Made by a program: the position numbers and the translations under genes | NCBI RefSeq assembly: GCF_008107445.1 | Contig: NZ_VSLD01000004.1 | Span: forward strand, 1-64,000 | Direction of reading: 5' to 3' | DNA from: Arthrobacter echini | Lineage (GTDB): Bacteria > Actinomycetota > Actinomycetes > Actinomycetales > Micrococcaceae | DNA: 64,000 bases | The notes under the pieces: generated by a model | Told to the model about the DNA's origin: nothing | Database searches by the model: none | The model's input: only the letters and a program-made list of their open reading frames with translations | Shown here: one piece after another, positions 48,001 to 57,411 of the stretch | How the letters are laid out: each line of letters opens with the position of its first letter | Position numbering within the stretch: position 1 is the stretch's first letter

Positions 48001-48010
48001 TGGCAGTGCG

Positions 48011-48016
48011 TACTAT
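48011..48016 (+). promoter_or_regulatory. -10 element for a leaderless dinB transcript
   Basis: TACTAT ends 6 nt before the GTG at 48023. An in-frame ATG at 48017 directly abuts the hexamer and would not be in a transcript starting at the usual distance. No Shine-Dalgarno sequence. Confidence 0.55.
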
Positions 48017-48022
48017 ATGGGC

Positions 48023-49279
48023 GTGTCAACGGATGAGCGGCTGCAGCAGATCGAGCATGCGGAGTGCCGGATCCTCCACATCGACATGGATGCGTATTTC
48101 GTCTCGGTCGAGCTCCTGGAACGCCCCGAGCTCCGGGGCGTTCCGGTCGTGGTGGGCTCTCCCTCCGGTCGCTCGGTGGTCCTGTCGGCCTCCTACGAAG
48201 CCCGGCGCTTCGGTGTCCGCTCCGCGATGCCGATGTCCATCGCCCTGCGCCGCTGCCCCACCGCGGTGATCCTGCCCCCGCACCACCAGCGGTACTCGGA
48301 GGTGTCTCGTGAGGTGATGCGGATCTTCCGGTCGGTCACGCCGGAGGTGGAGCAGCTCAGCGTCGACGAGGCCTTCCTCGATGTGTCCGGATCCATGAGG
48401 CGCCTCGGTGGCCCGCGTGAGATCGGCGAGCAGGTGCGGGAGGAGATCCAGGGGATGCTCGGGATCACGGCCAGCGTCGGCGCGGCCACTACCAAGTTCG
48501 TGGCGAAGATCGCCTCGACGGGGGCCAAGCCGGACGGACTCCTGCTCATTCCCGGCGACCAGACCGTCGCCTATCTGCACACCCTCCCGGTCTCCGCCCT
48601 GTGGGGGGTCGGGGCTAAGACCCAGGAGGTCCTCGCCAGGGTCGGCATCCGGACGGTCGAGGACGTGGCGCACACCCCGGTCGGGACGCTCCGGAGACTG
48701 CTCGGGGCCTCCGGCGAGCACGTCCACCGGCTGGCGTGGGGCCGAGATCCCCGGCGGGTCGAGGTGGCGCGCCCGGAGAAGAGCATCGGTGCGGAGGAGA
48801 CCTTCTCCCGGGACGTCGACGATTCCGCCGTGCTGCGCACCGAGCTGCTGCGCCTGGCCCACCGGACTGCCACGCGGCTGCGGTCCTCGGGGCATCGTGC
48901 CGGCGGCGTGGCCCTCAAACTCCGGTACGCGGACTTCTCCACCCTCACGCGTTCGAAGAAGCTCGACGAACCTGTCGACAACGCCCACGCACTCCACGCC
49001 GCCGCGTCGGCACTGCTCGCTTCCCTGGGGGACCGACCCATGGCCGTCCGGCTGATCGGGGTGCGAGCCGAGTCGCTCGAGGCGGGAGGAGACGGATCCA
49101 CCCAGCTGACGATCGACCGGCGCGACGACAACTGGCGCCTGGCAGAGCGTGCCCTGGACGAGGTGAACAGGAAGTTCGGCGCAGCCGGGGTGGTGCCCGC
49201 CGGTCTGATCCTCCCGCGGAGCAGGGCTCCGGCCACCGGCGCTGAGCCGCCACCCGGCGCCATCTCGCGCCGGCCGTGA
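48023..49279 (+). CDS. dinB: DNA polymerase IV (Y-family)
   Basis: 418 residues. Error-prone translesion polymerase. Catalytic blocks: ILHIDMDAYFVSVEL (first metal Asp), VVVGSPSGRSVVLSASYEAR, LSVDEAFLDVSGS (Asp-Glu pair), the helix-hairpin-helix region LPVSALWGVGAKTQEVLARV, and the little finger domain from about 240. The last 30 residues are Pro/Ala-rich and do not end in an obvious beta-clamp QLxLF motif, but QLTI follows GGDGST near 375. The GTG start is apparently leaderless. Divergent from the prenyltransferase gene. Confidence 0.94.
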   Translation: MSTDERLQQIEHAECRILHIDMDAYFVSVELLERPELRGVPVVVGSPSGRSVVLSASYEARRFGVRSAMPMSIALRRCPTAVILPPHHQRYSEVSREVMRIFRSVTPEVEQLSVDEAFLDVSGSMRRLGGPREIGEQVREEIQGMLGITASVGAATTKFVAKIASTGAKPDGLLLIPGDQTVAYLHTLPVSALWGVGAKTQEVLARVGIRTVEDVAHTPVGTLRRLLGASGEHVHRLAWGRDPRRVEVARPEKSIGAEETFSRDVDDSAVLRTELLRLAHRTATRLRSSGHRAGGVALKLRYADFSTLTRSKKLDEPVDNAHALHAAASALLASLGDRPMAVRLIGVRAESLEAGGDGSTQLTIDRRDDNWRLAERALDEVNRKFGAAGVVPAGLILPRSRAPATGAEPPPGAISRRP

Positions 49280-49338
49280 CGAGAGCGAGTGCCCAGTGCT
49301 TCCTCCCCCGCAAGTGCGGGTCAGGAACGCATTGTGAC

Positions 49339-49367
49339 TTTGCACCACCTGCGTAGCAAACTAGTCT
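49339..49367 (+). promoter_or_regulatory. promoter of the DUF3040 gene
   Basis: TTGCAC (49339-49344) and TAGTCT (49362-49367) are separated by 17 bp, a good sigma-70-type match. The implied leader is about 125 nt long. Confidence 0.55.
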
Positions 49368-49500
49368 TGGATCAGGCAATCCGGCTGTTGTCACGCGCGT
49401 GGACCGACTGACGACCGAGGTCGTTCCGCAGGGAACGCGGTCCGCCGTCGGAGCGTTGATTCATAGAAGGATTGTTGGCACCCATATCAAGGAGGCGGTC

Positions 49501-49878
49501 ATGGCACTCTCGGAACACGAGCAGAGGCTGCTTGATCAGCTGGAACAGCAGTTGCACGCCGACGATCCCAAGTTCGCGCACTCGATGGCGTCCGACACCC
49601 GGAAGGCGATGTCCACCAGGCGCCTGGTGATCGGTTCCCTCATCACCATCGCGGGCATCCTGGTCCTGTTGGCGGGAATCACCTACCAGAACATCTTCAT
49701 CGGTGTGGCAGGCTTCCTCGTCATGGGCGCCGGGGTGTACTTCGCCACCACGAAGTCGAAGCAGGTCGAGGTGACGGAGCCGGCAGGGAAGCCGACCAAG
49801 GCCACCTCCGGCGGCAAGAGCGGATTCATGTCCGGACTCGAGGACAAGTGGGACGAGCGGAAGCGGGATCAGAGCTGA
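49501..49878 (+). CDS. DUF3040 membrane protein
   Basis: 125 residues. The N-terminus MALSEHEQRLLDQLEQQLHA followed by DDPKFA is the DUF3040 signature. Two membrane helices at about 41-58 (RRLVIGSLITIAGILVLLAG) and 62-80 (NIFIGVAGFLVMGAGVYFAT) follow, then a Lys/Glu-rich tail. AAGGAGG precedes the ATG. Members are found across actinobacteria just upstream of mraZ; function unknown, and the location suggests a link to envelope or division. Confidence 0.9.
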   Translation: MALSEHEQRLLDQLEQQLHADDPKFAHSMASDTRKAMSTRRLVIGSLITIAGILVLLAGITYQNIFIGVAGFLVMGAGVYFATTKSKQVEVTEPAGKPTKATSGGKSGFMSGLEDKWDERKRDQS

Positions 49879-49921
49879 CGTGACCCCGGGCAGCAAGCGG
49901 CTGCCGCAGTACATCACCGAA

Positions 49922-49945
49922 AAGAACCCGCCACGGCGGGTTCTT
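49922..49945 (+). terminator. intrinsic terminator after the DUF3040 gene
   Basis: AAGAACCCGCC (49922-49932) and GGCGGGTTCTT (49935-49945) are perfect complements, followed by CTCGTTT. It separates the DUF3040 gene from the mraZ promoter. Confidence 0.8.
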
Positions 49946-50037
49946 CTCGTTTAAGCGGTCCTGCGACGCGGCGAGCCGAGGCCACGCACCACCGGGAGCA
50001 TTGGGACTCGCCGGGCGCTCCGACACCCCGGATTGCG

Positions 50038-50069
50038 TTGACCATGGAGAGTTGTGGAGTAATGTGGAG
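50038..50069 (+). promoter_or_regulatory. mraZ promoter with three putative MraZ boxes
   Basis: TTGACC (50038-50043) and TAATGT (50060-50065) form a promoter with a 16-bp spacer. Within it TGGAG occurs three times at exactly 10-bp period: 50045-50049, 50055-50059 and 50065-50069. E. coli MraZ represses its own promoter through three TGGGN repeats with 5-bp spacers, the same architecture, so autoregulation by MraZ is likely. Confidence 0.7.
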
Positions 50070-50127
50070 CACATAAGAGCAGTTCGGCATGGGGCCGGAT
50101 CAGTCGACTCGGAATAGGCGGTGAGGA

Positions 50128-50559
50128 GTGTTCCTCGGAACTCACACCCCCCGCCTCGACGAGAAGGGCAGGCTCATCCTCCCGGCGAAGTTCCGCGAGG
50201 AGTTGAGTGCCGGTCTGGTCCTCACCAGGGGCCAGGAACGCTGCATCTACGTCTTCAGCATGGACGAGTTCGAAAGGGTGCACGAACAGATGCGGGCCGC
50301 ACCCATCTCGTCACGCCAGGCGAGGGACTACAACCGGGTCTTCCTGTCCGGTGCTTCGGACGAAGTGCCGGACAAGCAGGGAAGGATCACCATCCCACCG
50401 GCCCTGAGGGCTTATGCGGGCCTGGACCGGGAACTGGCCGTGATCGGTGCGGGCAGCCGGGCAGAGATCTGGGACGCCGGTGCCTGGGACTCCTATCTGC
50501 TCGAGAAGGAGGCAGCTTTCTCCGAGACGGACGAGGACGCTTTCCCCGGTATCACCTGA
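50128..50559 (+). CDS. mraZ: transcriptional regulator MraZ
   Basis: 143 residues. Two AbrB-like MraZ repeats, each with the DxxGR core: [18 protein letters not shown] near 10 and [19 protein letters not shown] near 83. It forms a ring-shaped DNA-binding oligomer and regulates the dcw cluster it heads. GTG start with a GA-rich site close upstream. The predicted leader from the promoter is about 56 nt. Confidence 0.96.
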   Translation: MFLGTHTPRLDEKGRLILPAKFREELSAGLVLTRGQERCIYVFSMDEFERVHEQMRAAPISSRQARDYNRVFLSGASDEVPDKQGRITIPPALRAYAGLDRELAVIGAGSRAEIWDAGAWDSYLLEKEAAFSETDEDAFPGIT

Positions 50560-50811
50560 TCCGGACCGGGCACCACGCAGGAACGAACAGTACGAGTACG
50601 ACGGAGGAACTCCCGGCGGGGACGCCGGGGAAGCTCCTATTGGATGAGACCTCCAGCCGCCGGATGCGATCAGCCTCCTGGCTCCACTTCCCCGGAGCCA
50701 GGCGGAGATCCTCCGGCCGGATGGGGATCTGTTCCAAGAGTGGCACGCAGTGATCCCTGCGCCTGCAGGGTGACAATCAAACGGGCACGAGCCTCAGGAG
50801 GGGGAGGGCGC
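50560..50811 (+). ncRNA. structured leader before rsmH, possibly the actinobacterial mraW RNA motif
   Basis: The 252-nt gap holds two hairpins. The first is CCCGGC/GCCGGG at 50612-50617 and 50624-50629. The second is a perfect 9-bp stem CCTGGCTCC/GGAGCCAGG at 50677-50685 and 50694-50702 with loop ACTTCCCC. A conserved mraW RNA motif has been described in actinobacterial mraW (rsmH) leaders; position and a pyrimidine-rich terminal loop fit, but I cannot test the consensus. AGGAGGGGG at about 50796 is the rsmH ribosome site. Confidence 0.5.
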
Positions 50812-51813
50812 ATGCAGGCAGACCGGCCGACGGACGACCGTCATGTCCCCGTCCTCCGCGACCGCTGCGTCAACCTCCTCGCCGCCGCTGTCGACGCCGC
50901 CGAGGCAGCCGGACGGCGCGCCGTCGTCGTCGATGCCACCCTCGGGATGGGCGGCCATGCCGAAGCCATGCTCAGGCGTTTCCCCCGGGCGCACCTCGTC
51001 GGCATCGACCGCGACACCGAGGCCCTCGGGCTCGCAGGGGAGCGGCTGGCGTCGTTCGCCGACCGCACTGATCTCGTGCACGCGGTGTACGACGAGGTGC
51101 CGGAGGTCCTCACCGATCTCGGGATCGACGGCGTGGACGGCGTCCTGTTCGATCTCGGGGTCTCCTCCCTGCAGCTCGACGAGCGGGAGCGGGGCTTCGC
51201 CTACTCCTTCGACGCGCCGCTGGACATGCGTATGGACACGAGCAGGGGCATGACCGCCGCGGATGTGGTCAACAGCTATTCTGCAGCGGACCTCCTGCGC
51301 ATCATCCGTTCCTGGGGCGAGGAGAAATTCGCCGGCCGTATCTCGTCGGCCATCGTGAGTGCCCGCGATGCCGCACCGCTGAGGACCACCTCGCAACTCG
51401 TCGACGTGATCCGGGCAGTGGTACCCGCAGGGGCTTCGCGCACGGGCGGGCATCCGGCGAAGCGGACGTTCCAGGCCCTGCGGATCGAGGTCAACGAGGA
51501 GCTCGCGGTCCTCGAGCGCGCCGTTCCCGCAGTGATCGACACGCTCCGCACCGGCGGTCGGATCGTCGCGATGTCCTACCACTCGCTCGAGGATCGCATC
51601 GTGAAGCGGGCCTTCACCGCGGGGACGACGTCGTCCGCGCCCCCGGGGTTCCCGGTGGAGCTCGAGGAACACAGGGCCTATCTCCGCTCGCTGACCCGGG
51701 GCACCGAAGCGCCCACAGCGGCGGAGATCGAACAGAACCCGCGGGCGGCTTCGGCCAGACTGCGGGCAGTGGAACGTACCAGATCAGGACCGGCCGACAG
51801 GATGACCACATGA
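50812..51813 (+). CDS. rsmH: 16S rRNA (cytosine(1402)-N(4))-methyltransferase
   Basis: 333 residues. [13 protein letters not shown] at the start, the S-adenosylmethionine site [40 protein letters not shown] and the [20 protein letters not shown] block define RsmH (MraW). It N4-methylates C1402 in the ribosomal P site. ATG 50812 follows AGGAGGGGGAGGG. Its stop overlaps the ftsL start (ATGA). Confidence 0.95.
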   Translation: MQADRPTDDRHVPVLRDRCVNLLAAAVDAAEAAGRRAVVVDATLGMGGHAEAMLRRFPRAHLVGIDRDTEALGLAGERLASFADRTDLVHAVYDEVPEVLTDLGIDGVDGVLFDLGVSSLQLDERERGFAYSFDAPLDMRMDTSRGMTAADVVNSYSAADLLRIIRSWGEEKFAGRISSAIVSARDAAPLRTTSQLVDVIRAVVPAGASRTGGHPAKRTFQALRIEVNEELAVLERAVPAVIDTLRTGGRIVAMSYHSLEDRIVKRAFTAGTTSSAPPGFPVELEEHRAYLRSLTRGTEAPTAAEIEQNPRAASARLRAVERTRSGPADRMTT

Positions 51814-52418
51814 GCCAGGCAGTGACCATCGACAAGCGACATGGCGCTGCTGCGTTCGTGGGCAGTGGAGCCCTGGCGGTGGCCCCGGGTCGGCTCGGTA
51901 CTCCCCGTGAGGGTGTGGGGATCGATGCACTCCAGCAGCCGCGGACCCCGCTGTCCGTGGTGCCGGCGCGGAGGCGCTCGCGCAGGTTGCCGCTGGCCGT
52001 CTTCCTCCTCGCCGTGCTCGCGGCGGCCCTGGCGACGGTGCTCATGCTCAATATCTCCGTCTCCGGAACGCAGTACGACCTGGTGCAGCTCCGTTCGAAG
52101 CAGGTTGCCCTGAACCAGCAGAACGAGGCGCTCGTCCTCGAGATCGAGACCCGGCAGGCGCCGCAGAGTCTTGCGGCGCAGGCGGCCAAGCTCGGCATGG
52201 TCTCGTCCCCGAGCTTCGGGACCATCGAGCTCGACTCGAAGAAGATCACCGGCGACCCCGTGCCCGCCGTCGAGGGCCCGAAGGCGGAGGTCCTGATCGC
52301 GCCGCCGAATCTCACCGGGGAGCCGCAGCCCGTTCCGACCGAGCCGTCGGCCGAGGACGCTGCCCCCGCCGAGGCGGGCGAGGAGACCCTCCCGGCCGAG
52401 ACCGGCACCGGGCAGTAG
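51810..52418 (+). CDS. ftsL: FtsL-like divisome protein
   Basis: 202 residues. A cytoplasmic Arg-rich segment (ARRRSRRLP) precedes one membrane helix at about 61-80 ([20 protein letters not shown]), then a periplasmic coiled coil ([30 protein letters not shown]) and a Pro/Glu-rich tail. The position between rsmH and the PBP gene is that of FtsL, the bitopic partner of FtsB and FtsQ that activates FtsWI. Sequence conservation of FtsL is always weak, so the name rests on topology and position. Confidence 0.85.
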   Translation: MSQAVTIDKRHGAAAFVGSGALAVAPGRLGTPREGVGIDALQQPRTPLSVVPARRRSRRLPLAVFLLAVLAAALATVLMLNISVSGTQYDLVQLRSKQVALNQQNEALVLEIETRQAPQSLAAQAAKLGMVSSPSFGTIELDSKKITGDPVPAVEGPKAEVLIAPPNLTGEPQPVPTEPSAEDAAPAEAGEETLPAETGTGQ

Positions 52419-52475
52419 CCGCCCGCCCGCCCGGGCCTCCGCCGTCCCGCCTGCTCCGATCGACAAGGATTTCCC

Positions 52476-54263
52476 GTGACACCAGCACGTACCGGCAGCC
52501 CCGACAGCCTCCGACTGGCGTTGGGCTCCAGACGGCTCCGCGCGGGTCTCGCCTTCGTCCTCGTGCTCCTCCTGGTCCTGGGCCTGCGGTTGTTCCAGGT
52601 GCAGGCCCTCGATCTGGACGGGATGGCCCAGGCCGGCCTGTCCAAGCGGCTGACGACCACGGCGGTGCAACCCATCCGCGGTTCCATCGTCGACGCGAAC
52701 GGCAAGAACTTCGCCCGCAGCGTGGAACGCTTCGACATCGTGGTGGATCAGCGCCTGAGTGCGGTCGACGAGTTCCGTCGCTACAGCGACGAGCTCGAGG
52801 CCTCCGAGGTGATCCCCATGGAGCAGGGGCTCGCCGAGCTCTCGGATGTCCTCGACATCGACGAGGAGACCCTGCGCGCGGCCGTCCTCGGGGACAAGAC
52901 CTTCAACTACGTCCTCAAGGCCGTCACACCCGAGGTGAAGAACAGGGCGCTGGCCGTGAAGATCCCCGGTGTCTACGCCGACCAGACCAGTGTGCGCACC
53001 TATCCGGACGGGTCGGTCGGCGGGTCCATGATCGGTTACGTCTCCGCTGACGGCAAACCGCAGGAGGGACTCGAGTACGCCCTGAACGATGCGCTCGAGG
53101 GGACATCGGGCAGCCGCACCTTCGAGATCGGTGGGGACGGCATCCGGATCCCCTATGCCACCCACGAGGACATCCCCGCCGAGGACGGTCAGGACGTCCG
53201 GCTGACGATCGACCAGGATCTGCAGTGGTTCGCGCAGCAGACCATCGCGTCCCAGGTCGAGGAGTACGACGCCGAGTGGGGCAACATCGTGGTGGTGGAG
53301 GCCGAGACCGGCAACATCCGGGCCATGGCCGAATCCACGACACCCGATCCGAACGATCCCGGTGCCACGCCGCCCGAGAAGCGCAAGCCCAACTCGGTCA
53401 GTGCATCCTTCGAACCGGGGTCCACCACCAAGGTCATCACGCTCTCCGCGGCGCTCGAGCAGGGGCTCATCACACCCACCTCGGAGTTCGAGCTCGACAA
53501 CCGCTATACCGTGGGCAACCAGACGTTCAAGGACTCGACCGAGCACAAGACCGAGAAGCGCACAGCGGCGGGCGTACTCGCGAAGTCCATGAACACGGGC
53601 ACGGTCCAGATCGGGGAGAAGCTCACCAAGCAGGAACGCTACGACTGGCTCAAGAAGTTCGGGATCGGCGAACCCCTGGGCACCGGCCTCAACGAGGAGA
53701 ACCAGGGACTGCTGCCCACCCCGGACAACTGGGACGACCGCCAGCAGTACACGGTGCTGTTCGGGCAGGGGCTCACCCAGACCGCGCTCCATACCGCGAT
53801 GGTCTACCAGACCATCGCCAACGACGGCGTACGGCTGGCCCCGCGCCTCATCGACGCCTACATCGACCCCGACGGCACGGAGCACGTGGTGCCGCAGGCC
53901 GAGGGCACGGAGGTGGTCTCCGAGGAGACAGCGACCCAGATGCGCAAGATGCTCGAGACCGTCACCGAGGAGGGCTCCGGCAAGTCCGGGGAGCTCGATC
54001 AGTACCGGGTGGGATCCAAGACCGGCACGGCCGAGGCGCCGAGTGCCTCGGGCGGGTACGACGGCTACACTCTGTCCTACGCGGGTATCGCCCCGATCGA
54101 GGACCCGAAGTACGTGGTGGTGGTCACGCTGCAGCGTCCCCAGGGAGATCTGTACTACCTCATCCCGGGACTCTCGTTCCAGAAGGTCATGCAGCAGGTC
54201 CTCAATGCGAACAATGTGCCGGCGTCCACCACGAAGCCGGACATCTATCCGGTCGACTACTGA
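52476..54263 (+). CDS. ftsI: septal penicillin-binding protein (FtsI/PBP3 type)
   Basis: 595 residues. A membrane anchor at about 21-42 (AGLAFVLVLLLVLGLRLFQV), the class B dimerisation domain with VQPIRGSIVDANGKNFARS, and a transpeptidase domain with SxxK in FEPGSTTKVITLSA, SxN in KSMNTG and KTG in GSKTGTAEAP. It cross-links septal peptidoglycan together with FtsW, encoded at 60124-61407. GTG start with AAGGA upstream. No C-terminal PASTA domain is present. Confidence 0.95.
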   Translation: MTPARTGSPDSLRLALGSRRLRAGLAFVLVLLLVLGLRLFQVQALDLDGMAQAGLSKRLTTTAVQPIRGSIVDANGKNFARSVERFDIVVDQRLSAVDEFRRYSDELEASEVIPMEQGLAELSDVLDIDEETLRAAVLGDKTFNYVLKAVTPEVKNRALAVKIPGVYADQTSVRTYPDGSVGGSMIGYVSADGKPQEGLEYALNDALEGTSGSRTFEIGGDGIRIPYATHEDIPAEDGQDVRLTIDQDLQWFAQQTIASQVEEYDAEWGNIVVVEAETGNIRAMAESTTPDPNDPGATPPEKRKPNSVSASFEPGSTTKVITLSAALEQGLITPTSEFELDNRYTVGNQTFKDSTEHKTEKRTAAGVLAKSMNTGTVQIGEKLTKQERYDWLKKFGIGEPLGTGLNEENQGLLPTPDNWDDRQQYTVLFGQGLTQTALHTAMVYQTIANDGVRLAPRLIDAYIDPDGTEHVVPQAEGTEVVSEETATQMRKMLETVTEEGSGKSGELDQYRVGSKTGTAEAPSASGGYDGYTLSYAGIAPIEDPKYVVVVTLQRPQGDLYYLIPGLSFQKVMQQVLNANNVPASTTKPDIYPVDY

Positions 54264-54282
54264 TCCGAAGGGCCGGGGCACC

Positions 54283-55914
54283 GTGCAATCGAAGACTTCG
54301 CGCGAGAGCGCTGCGTCCCTGCTGCGACCGCTCACGGTACGGCCGATCGGCCTGTCAGCCGCTCTGGGCCTCATCGGGGACCTCGCAGGCCCGCGTATCG
54401 CCCCCGATCTTCCCCGGATCACCGGCATCACACTCGACTCCCGGGCCGTGCTGCCCGGCGACCTCTACGCCGCGCTGCCCGGCGCTGCACGCCATGGCGG
54501 CGAATTCACGGACCAGGCCCTCCGCGCGGGCGCTGCGGCGATCCTGACCGACGCGGCCGGCGCGGTTCTCGCGGCGCAGGCAGCCACCGCGAGCGGATCG
54601 GAGGCACCGATCATCGTGGTGGTGCCCGATCCGAGGCGCGCCGTGGGGCCCCTCTCCGCAGTGATCTTCGGCACCCGGGACGGCGCGGCCCCGACCCTGT
54701 TCGGGGTGACCGGGACGAACGGCAAGACGACCACCACCTACTTCCTCGATGCCCTGCTCCAGGCGCTCGGCCGTACGACGGGACTGATCGGGACCATCGA
54801 GATCCGGGCCGGGGGCGAGGCGATCCCCAGCGCCCTGACCACTCCTGAGTCCCCGCAGGTCCATTCACTCCTGGGGCTCATGCGCGAGCGCGGCCTCGAT
54901 GCGGCGTCCATGGAAGTGTCCTCGCACGCCCTGGAGTTCGGCCGGGTGGACGGGGTCCGCTTCGACGTCGCCGGCTTCACCAACCTGACCCAGGACCATC
55001 TCGACCTGCACGGCACCATGGAGGACTATTTCGCCGTCAAGGCCGACCTGTTCACCTCCGCGCGCTGCCGGCAGGCCGTGGTGCTCGTCGACGACCCGTG
55101 GGGCCGTCGACTCGCCGCGACGGCGCAGGTCCCGGTCCTGACCCTGCGGACGAGCCCGGGAACGGACGGCGGGGAGCCCGCCGACTGGACCGTGACCGAC
55201 GTCGGGACCAGCGGCCTGGGACACTCCTTCGTCCTCGCGGGCCGTTCCGGGGAGCGCCTGAGCCTGCGGAGCGGGCTGCCGGGCACCTTCAACATCTCGA
55301 ACGCCGCTCTCGCCGCCGTCATGGTGCTCGCCTCGGGTGTCCCGCTGGATCACCTCCAGGCCACCCTCGACACCCACGACCCCTTCACCACCGAGGTGCC
55401 CGGGCGTATGCAGCTCGTCGGCGAGGAGCCGGCGGCCATCGTCGACTTCGCGCACAACCCGGATGCCCTGGAACGCACCCTCGCCTCCGTGCGCAGACCC
55501 GGCGGCCGGGTCATCTCGGTGTTCGGGGCGACGGGCCAGCGCGACGAGTCCAAGCGCCCCGTCATGGGCGCGGTCGGGGCGCGGTTGTCCGACATCCTGA
55601 TCGTGACGGACGACGACCCGCACGACGAGGACGACGCGGTGATCCGCCGCGCCGTCCTGCAGGGCGCCGAGCAGGCCGTGCGGGAGGAGCTCCTCGGCTG
55701 CGACATCCTCGAGGTGTTCCCCCGGGCAGCGGCGATCGACCGCGCCGTCGAGCTCGCCACGGGCGCCGACACCGTGATCGTCGCGGGCCGCGGCCACGAG
55801 GTATGGCAGGAAGTGAAGGGCGTCAATGTCTCCCTCGACGACCGCGTGGAACTGCGCTCCGCGTTGACACGGCATGGATTCTCTGTGCTTTCCGCCCCCG
55901 GGATAGACTCCTGA
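54283..55914 (+). CDS. murE: UDP-MurNAc-tripeptide synthetase MurE, probably L-lysine-adding
   Basis: 543 residues. It adds the third amino acid to UDP-MurNAc-L-Ala-D-Glu. The ATP loop is [50 protein letters not shown] and FAHNPDALERTL are Mur ligase blocks. The specificity loop reads TDDDPHDED (about 442-450) instead of the DNPR of meso-diaminopimelate enzymes; loss of that Arg is known for lysine-type MurE. GTG 54283 follows AAGGGCC; a longer open frame upstream overlaps ftsI and is not supported. Confidence 0.93.
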   Translation: MQSKTSRESAASLLRPLTVRPIGLSAALGLIGDLAGPRIAPDLPRITGITLDSRAVLPGDLYAALPGAARHGGEFTDQALRAGAAAILTDAAGAVLAAQAATASGSEAPIIVVVPDPRRAVGPLSAVIFGTRDGAAPTLFGVTGTNGKTTTTYFLDALLQALGRTTGLIGTIEIRAGGEAIPSALTTPESPQVHSLLGLMRERGLDAASMEVSSHALEFGRVDGVRFDVAGFTNLTQDHLDLHGTMEDYFAVKADLFTSARCRQAVVLVDDPWGRRLAATAQVPVLTLRTSPGTDGGEPADWTVTDVGTSGLGHSFVLAGRSGERLSLRSGLPGTFNISNAALAAVMVLASGVPLDHLQATLDTHDPFTTEVPGRMQLVGEEPAAIVDFAHNPDALERTLASVRRPGGRVISVFGATGQRDESKRPVMGAVGARLSDILIVTDDDPHDEDDAVIRRAVLQGAEQAVREELLGCDILEVFPRAAAIDRAVELATGADTVIVAGRGHEVWQEVKGVNVSLDDRVELRSALTRHGFSVLSAPGIDS

Positions 55915-55920
55915 ACCGTC

Positions 55921-57411
55921 ATGATTGAATTCAGCGCAGCCGAGATCGCGGCACTCACGGGTGGGGTCCTGGTCGGCGTCGATCGCCGGCGCCCCATCAT
56001 CGTCACCTCGGCCGCCGTCGACTCCCGCGAGAGCGGACCCGGGGGGCTGTTCATCGCCAAGCCCGGCGCGGAGTCGGACGGCCACCTCTTCGTCGGGGCG
56101 GCCTTCGACCGCGGCGCCGTCCTCGCCCTGGCCGAACGCCAGGTCGACCGGGAGGACGGGCGTGCGTTCCCCGCCGTCGTGGTGCCCGACGCTGTCTTGG
56201 CGATGGGCACCCTCGCCGCCGAGACCGTCCGGCGCCTGCGTGCCGCGGGTGACCTCACCGTCATCGGCGTGACCGGGTCCGCCGGGAAGACCACCACCAA
56301 GGACCTCTTGGCCGGCATCCTCGGCCCGGTCGGCCCCACGGTCGCGCCGCGCGGCTCCTACAACGGTGAGGTGGGCGTGCCCCTGACCGTCTTCGAGGCG
56401 GGCTGGGACACCCGCTACCTCGTCATCGAGATGGGTGCGACCAAGCCCGGCAACATCACCTATCTGGCCGAGCTGGTCCGCCCCGATATCGGCGTGGTGC
56501 TGGGCGTCGGCTCCGCGCATGTGGGGGAGTTCGGCGGCGTGGAGAACATCGCCCGGACCAAGGGCGAACTCTTCGAGGCCCTCGGCGCCTCCGGGACGGC
56601 GATCATCAACGCCGACGACGAGCGTGTGCTCGCGATGCAGGACAGGACCTCGGCGCGCCGCTTCTTCTTCTCGTCCTCGGACGACTTCCGCTCCGACGAT
56701 GCAGTGGTGCTCGCCCGCAACGGCACCACCACCTCCGAGGGCCACCCCTCCTTCACCCTGGTGTTCCCGGACGGCAGCGAGCACGACGTCGTCTCGCCCC
56801 TGCTCGGGCTGCACCACATCGTGAATCTGCTGGCCGCCGCCACGGTCGCCTACGCCGTCGGGTGCACGCCGGACCACATCGCGGCCTCCCTGCGGGTCCT
56901 GGCGGCAGCGAGCCGCTGGCGCATGGAGCGTACGGACCGGGCGGACGGCGTGAGCGTCATCAACGATGCCTACAACGCGAACCCGGAATCCATGCGCGCC
57001 GCCCTGCGCACACTTGCGGAACTCGGCCGCAACCGACGCAGGTCCTGGGCCGTCCTCGGCGAGATGCTCGAACTCGGGGAACGCTCCATCGAGGAGCACG
57101 ATCTCCTCGGACGCGTGGTGGTGCGGCTGAACATCTCCAAGCTGATCTGCGTGGGTCCGAACACGCGGGCGCTGTTCAACGGTGCGGTGCTCGAGGGCTC
57201 CTGGGGCAGCGAGGCCGTCCATGTGGACGACGTCGAGGCGGCCGAACGGCTCCTGCGGGCCGAACTCGAGCCCGGAGACATCGTCCTGTTCAAATCCTCC
57301 AACGGCGCAGGGCTACGGTTCCTCGGGGATCGCATCGCCGCCGGCACGCAGAACGCCACCGGGGACGCGGAGCGCGAACCGGACCCTTCAGGAAAGGCCC
57401 CCAAGCCGTGA
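55921..57411 (+). CDS. murF: UDP-MurNAc-pentapeptide synthetase MurF
   Basis: 496 residues. It adds D-Ala-D-Ala to the UDP-MurNAc-tripeptide. [20 protein letters not shown] is the ATP loop (the SAGKTTTKD form is typical of MurF), followed by [51 protein letters not shown] and [11 protein letters not shown]. It starts 6 nt after murE; a -10-like TAGACT at 55904-55909 hints at an internal promoter. The TGA overlaps the mraY GTG. Confidence 0.95.
   Translation: MIEFSAAEIAALTGGVLVGVDRRRPIIVTSAAVDSRESGPGGLFIAKPGAESDGHLFVGAAFDRGAVLALAERQVDREDGRAFPAVVVPDAVLAMGTLAAETVRRLRAAGDLTVIGVTGSAGKTTTKDLLAGILGPVGPTVAPRGSYNGEVGVPLTVFEAGWDTRYLVIEMGATKPGNITYLAELVRPDIGVVLGVGSAHVGEFGGVENIARTKGELFEALGASGTAIINADDERVLAMQDRTSARRFFFSSSDDFRSDDAVVLARNGTTTSEGHPSFTLVFPDGSEHDVVSPLLGLHHIVNLLAAATVAYAVGCTPDHIAASLRVLAAASRWRMERTDRADGVSVINDAYNANPESMRAALRTLAELGRNRRRSWAVLGEMLELGERSIEEHDLLGRVVVRLNISKLICVGPNTRALFNGAVLEGSWGSEAVHVDDVEAAERLLRAELEPGDIVLFKSSNGAGLRFLGDRIAAGTQNATGDAEREPDPSGKAPKP

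Noticed and set aside
47927..48022. LexA (SOS) box before dinB
   Set aside because: Only a half-site-like GTTCGA at 47941-47946 is present, inside the leader of the divergent gene; no full TCGAAC-N4-GTTCGA palindrome.
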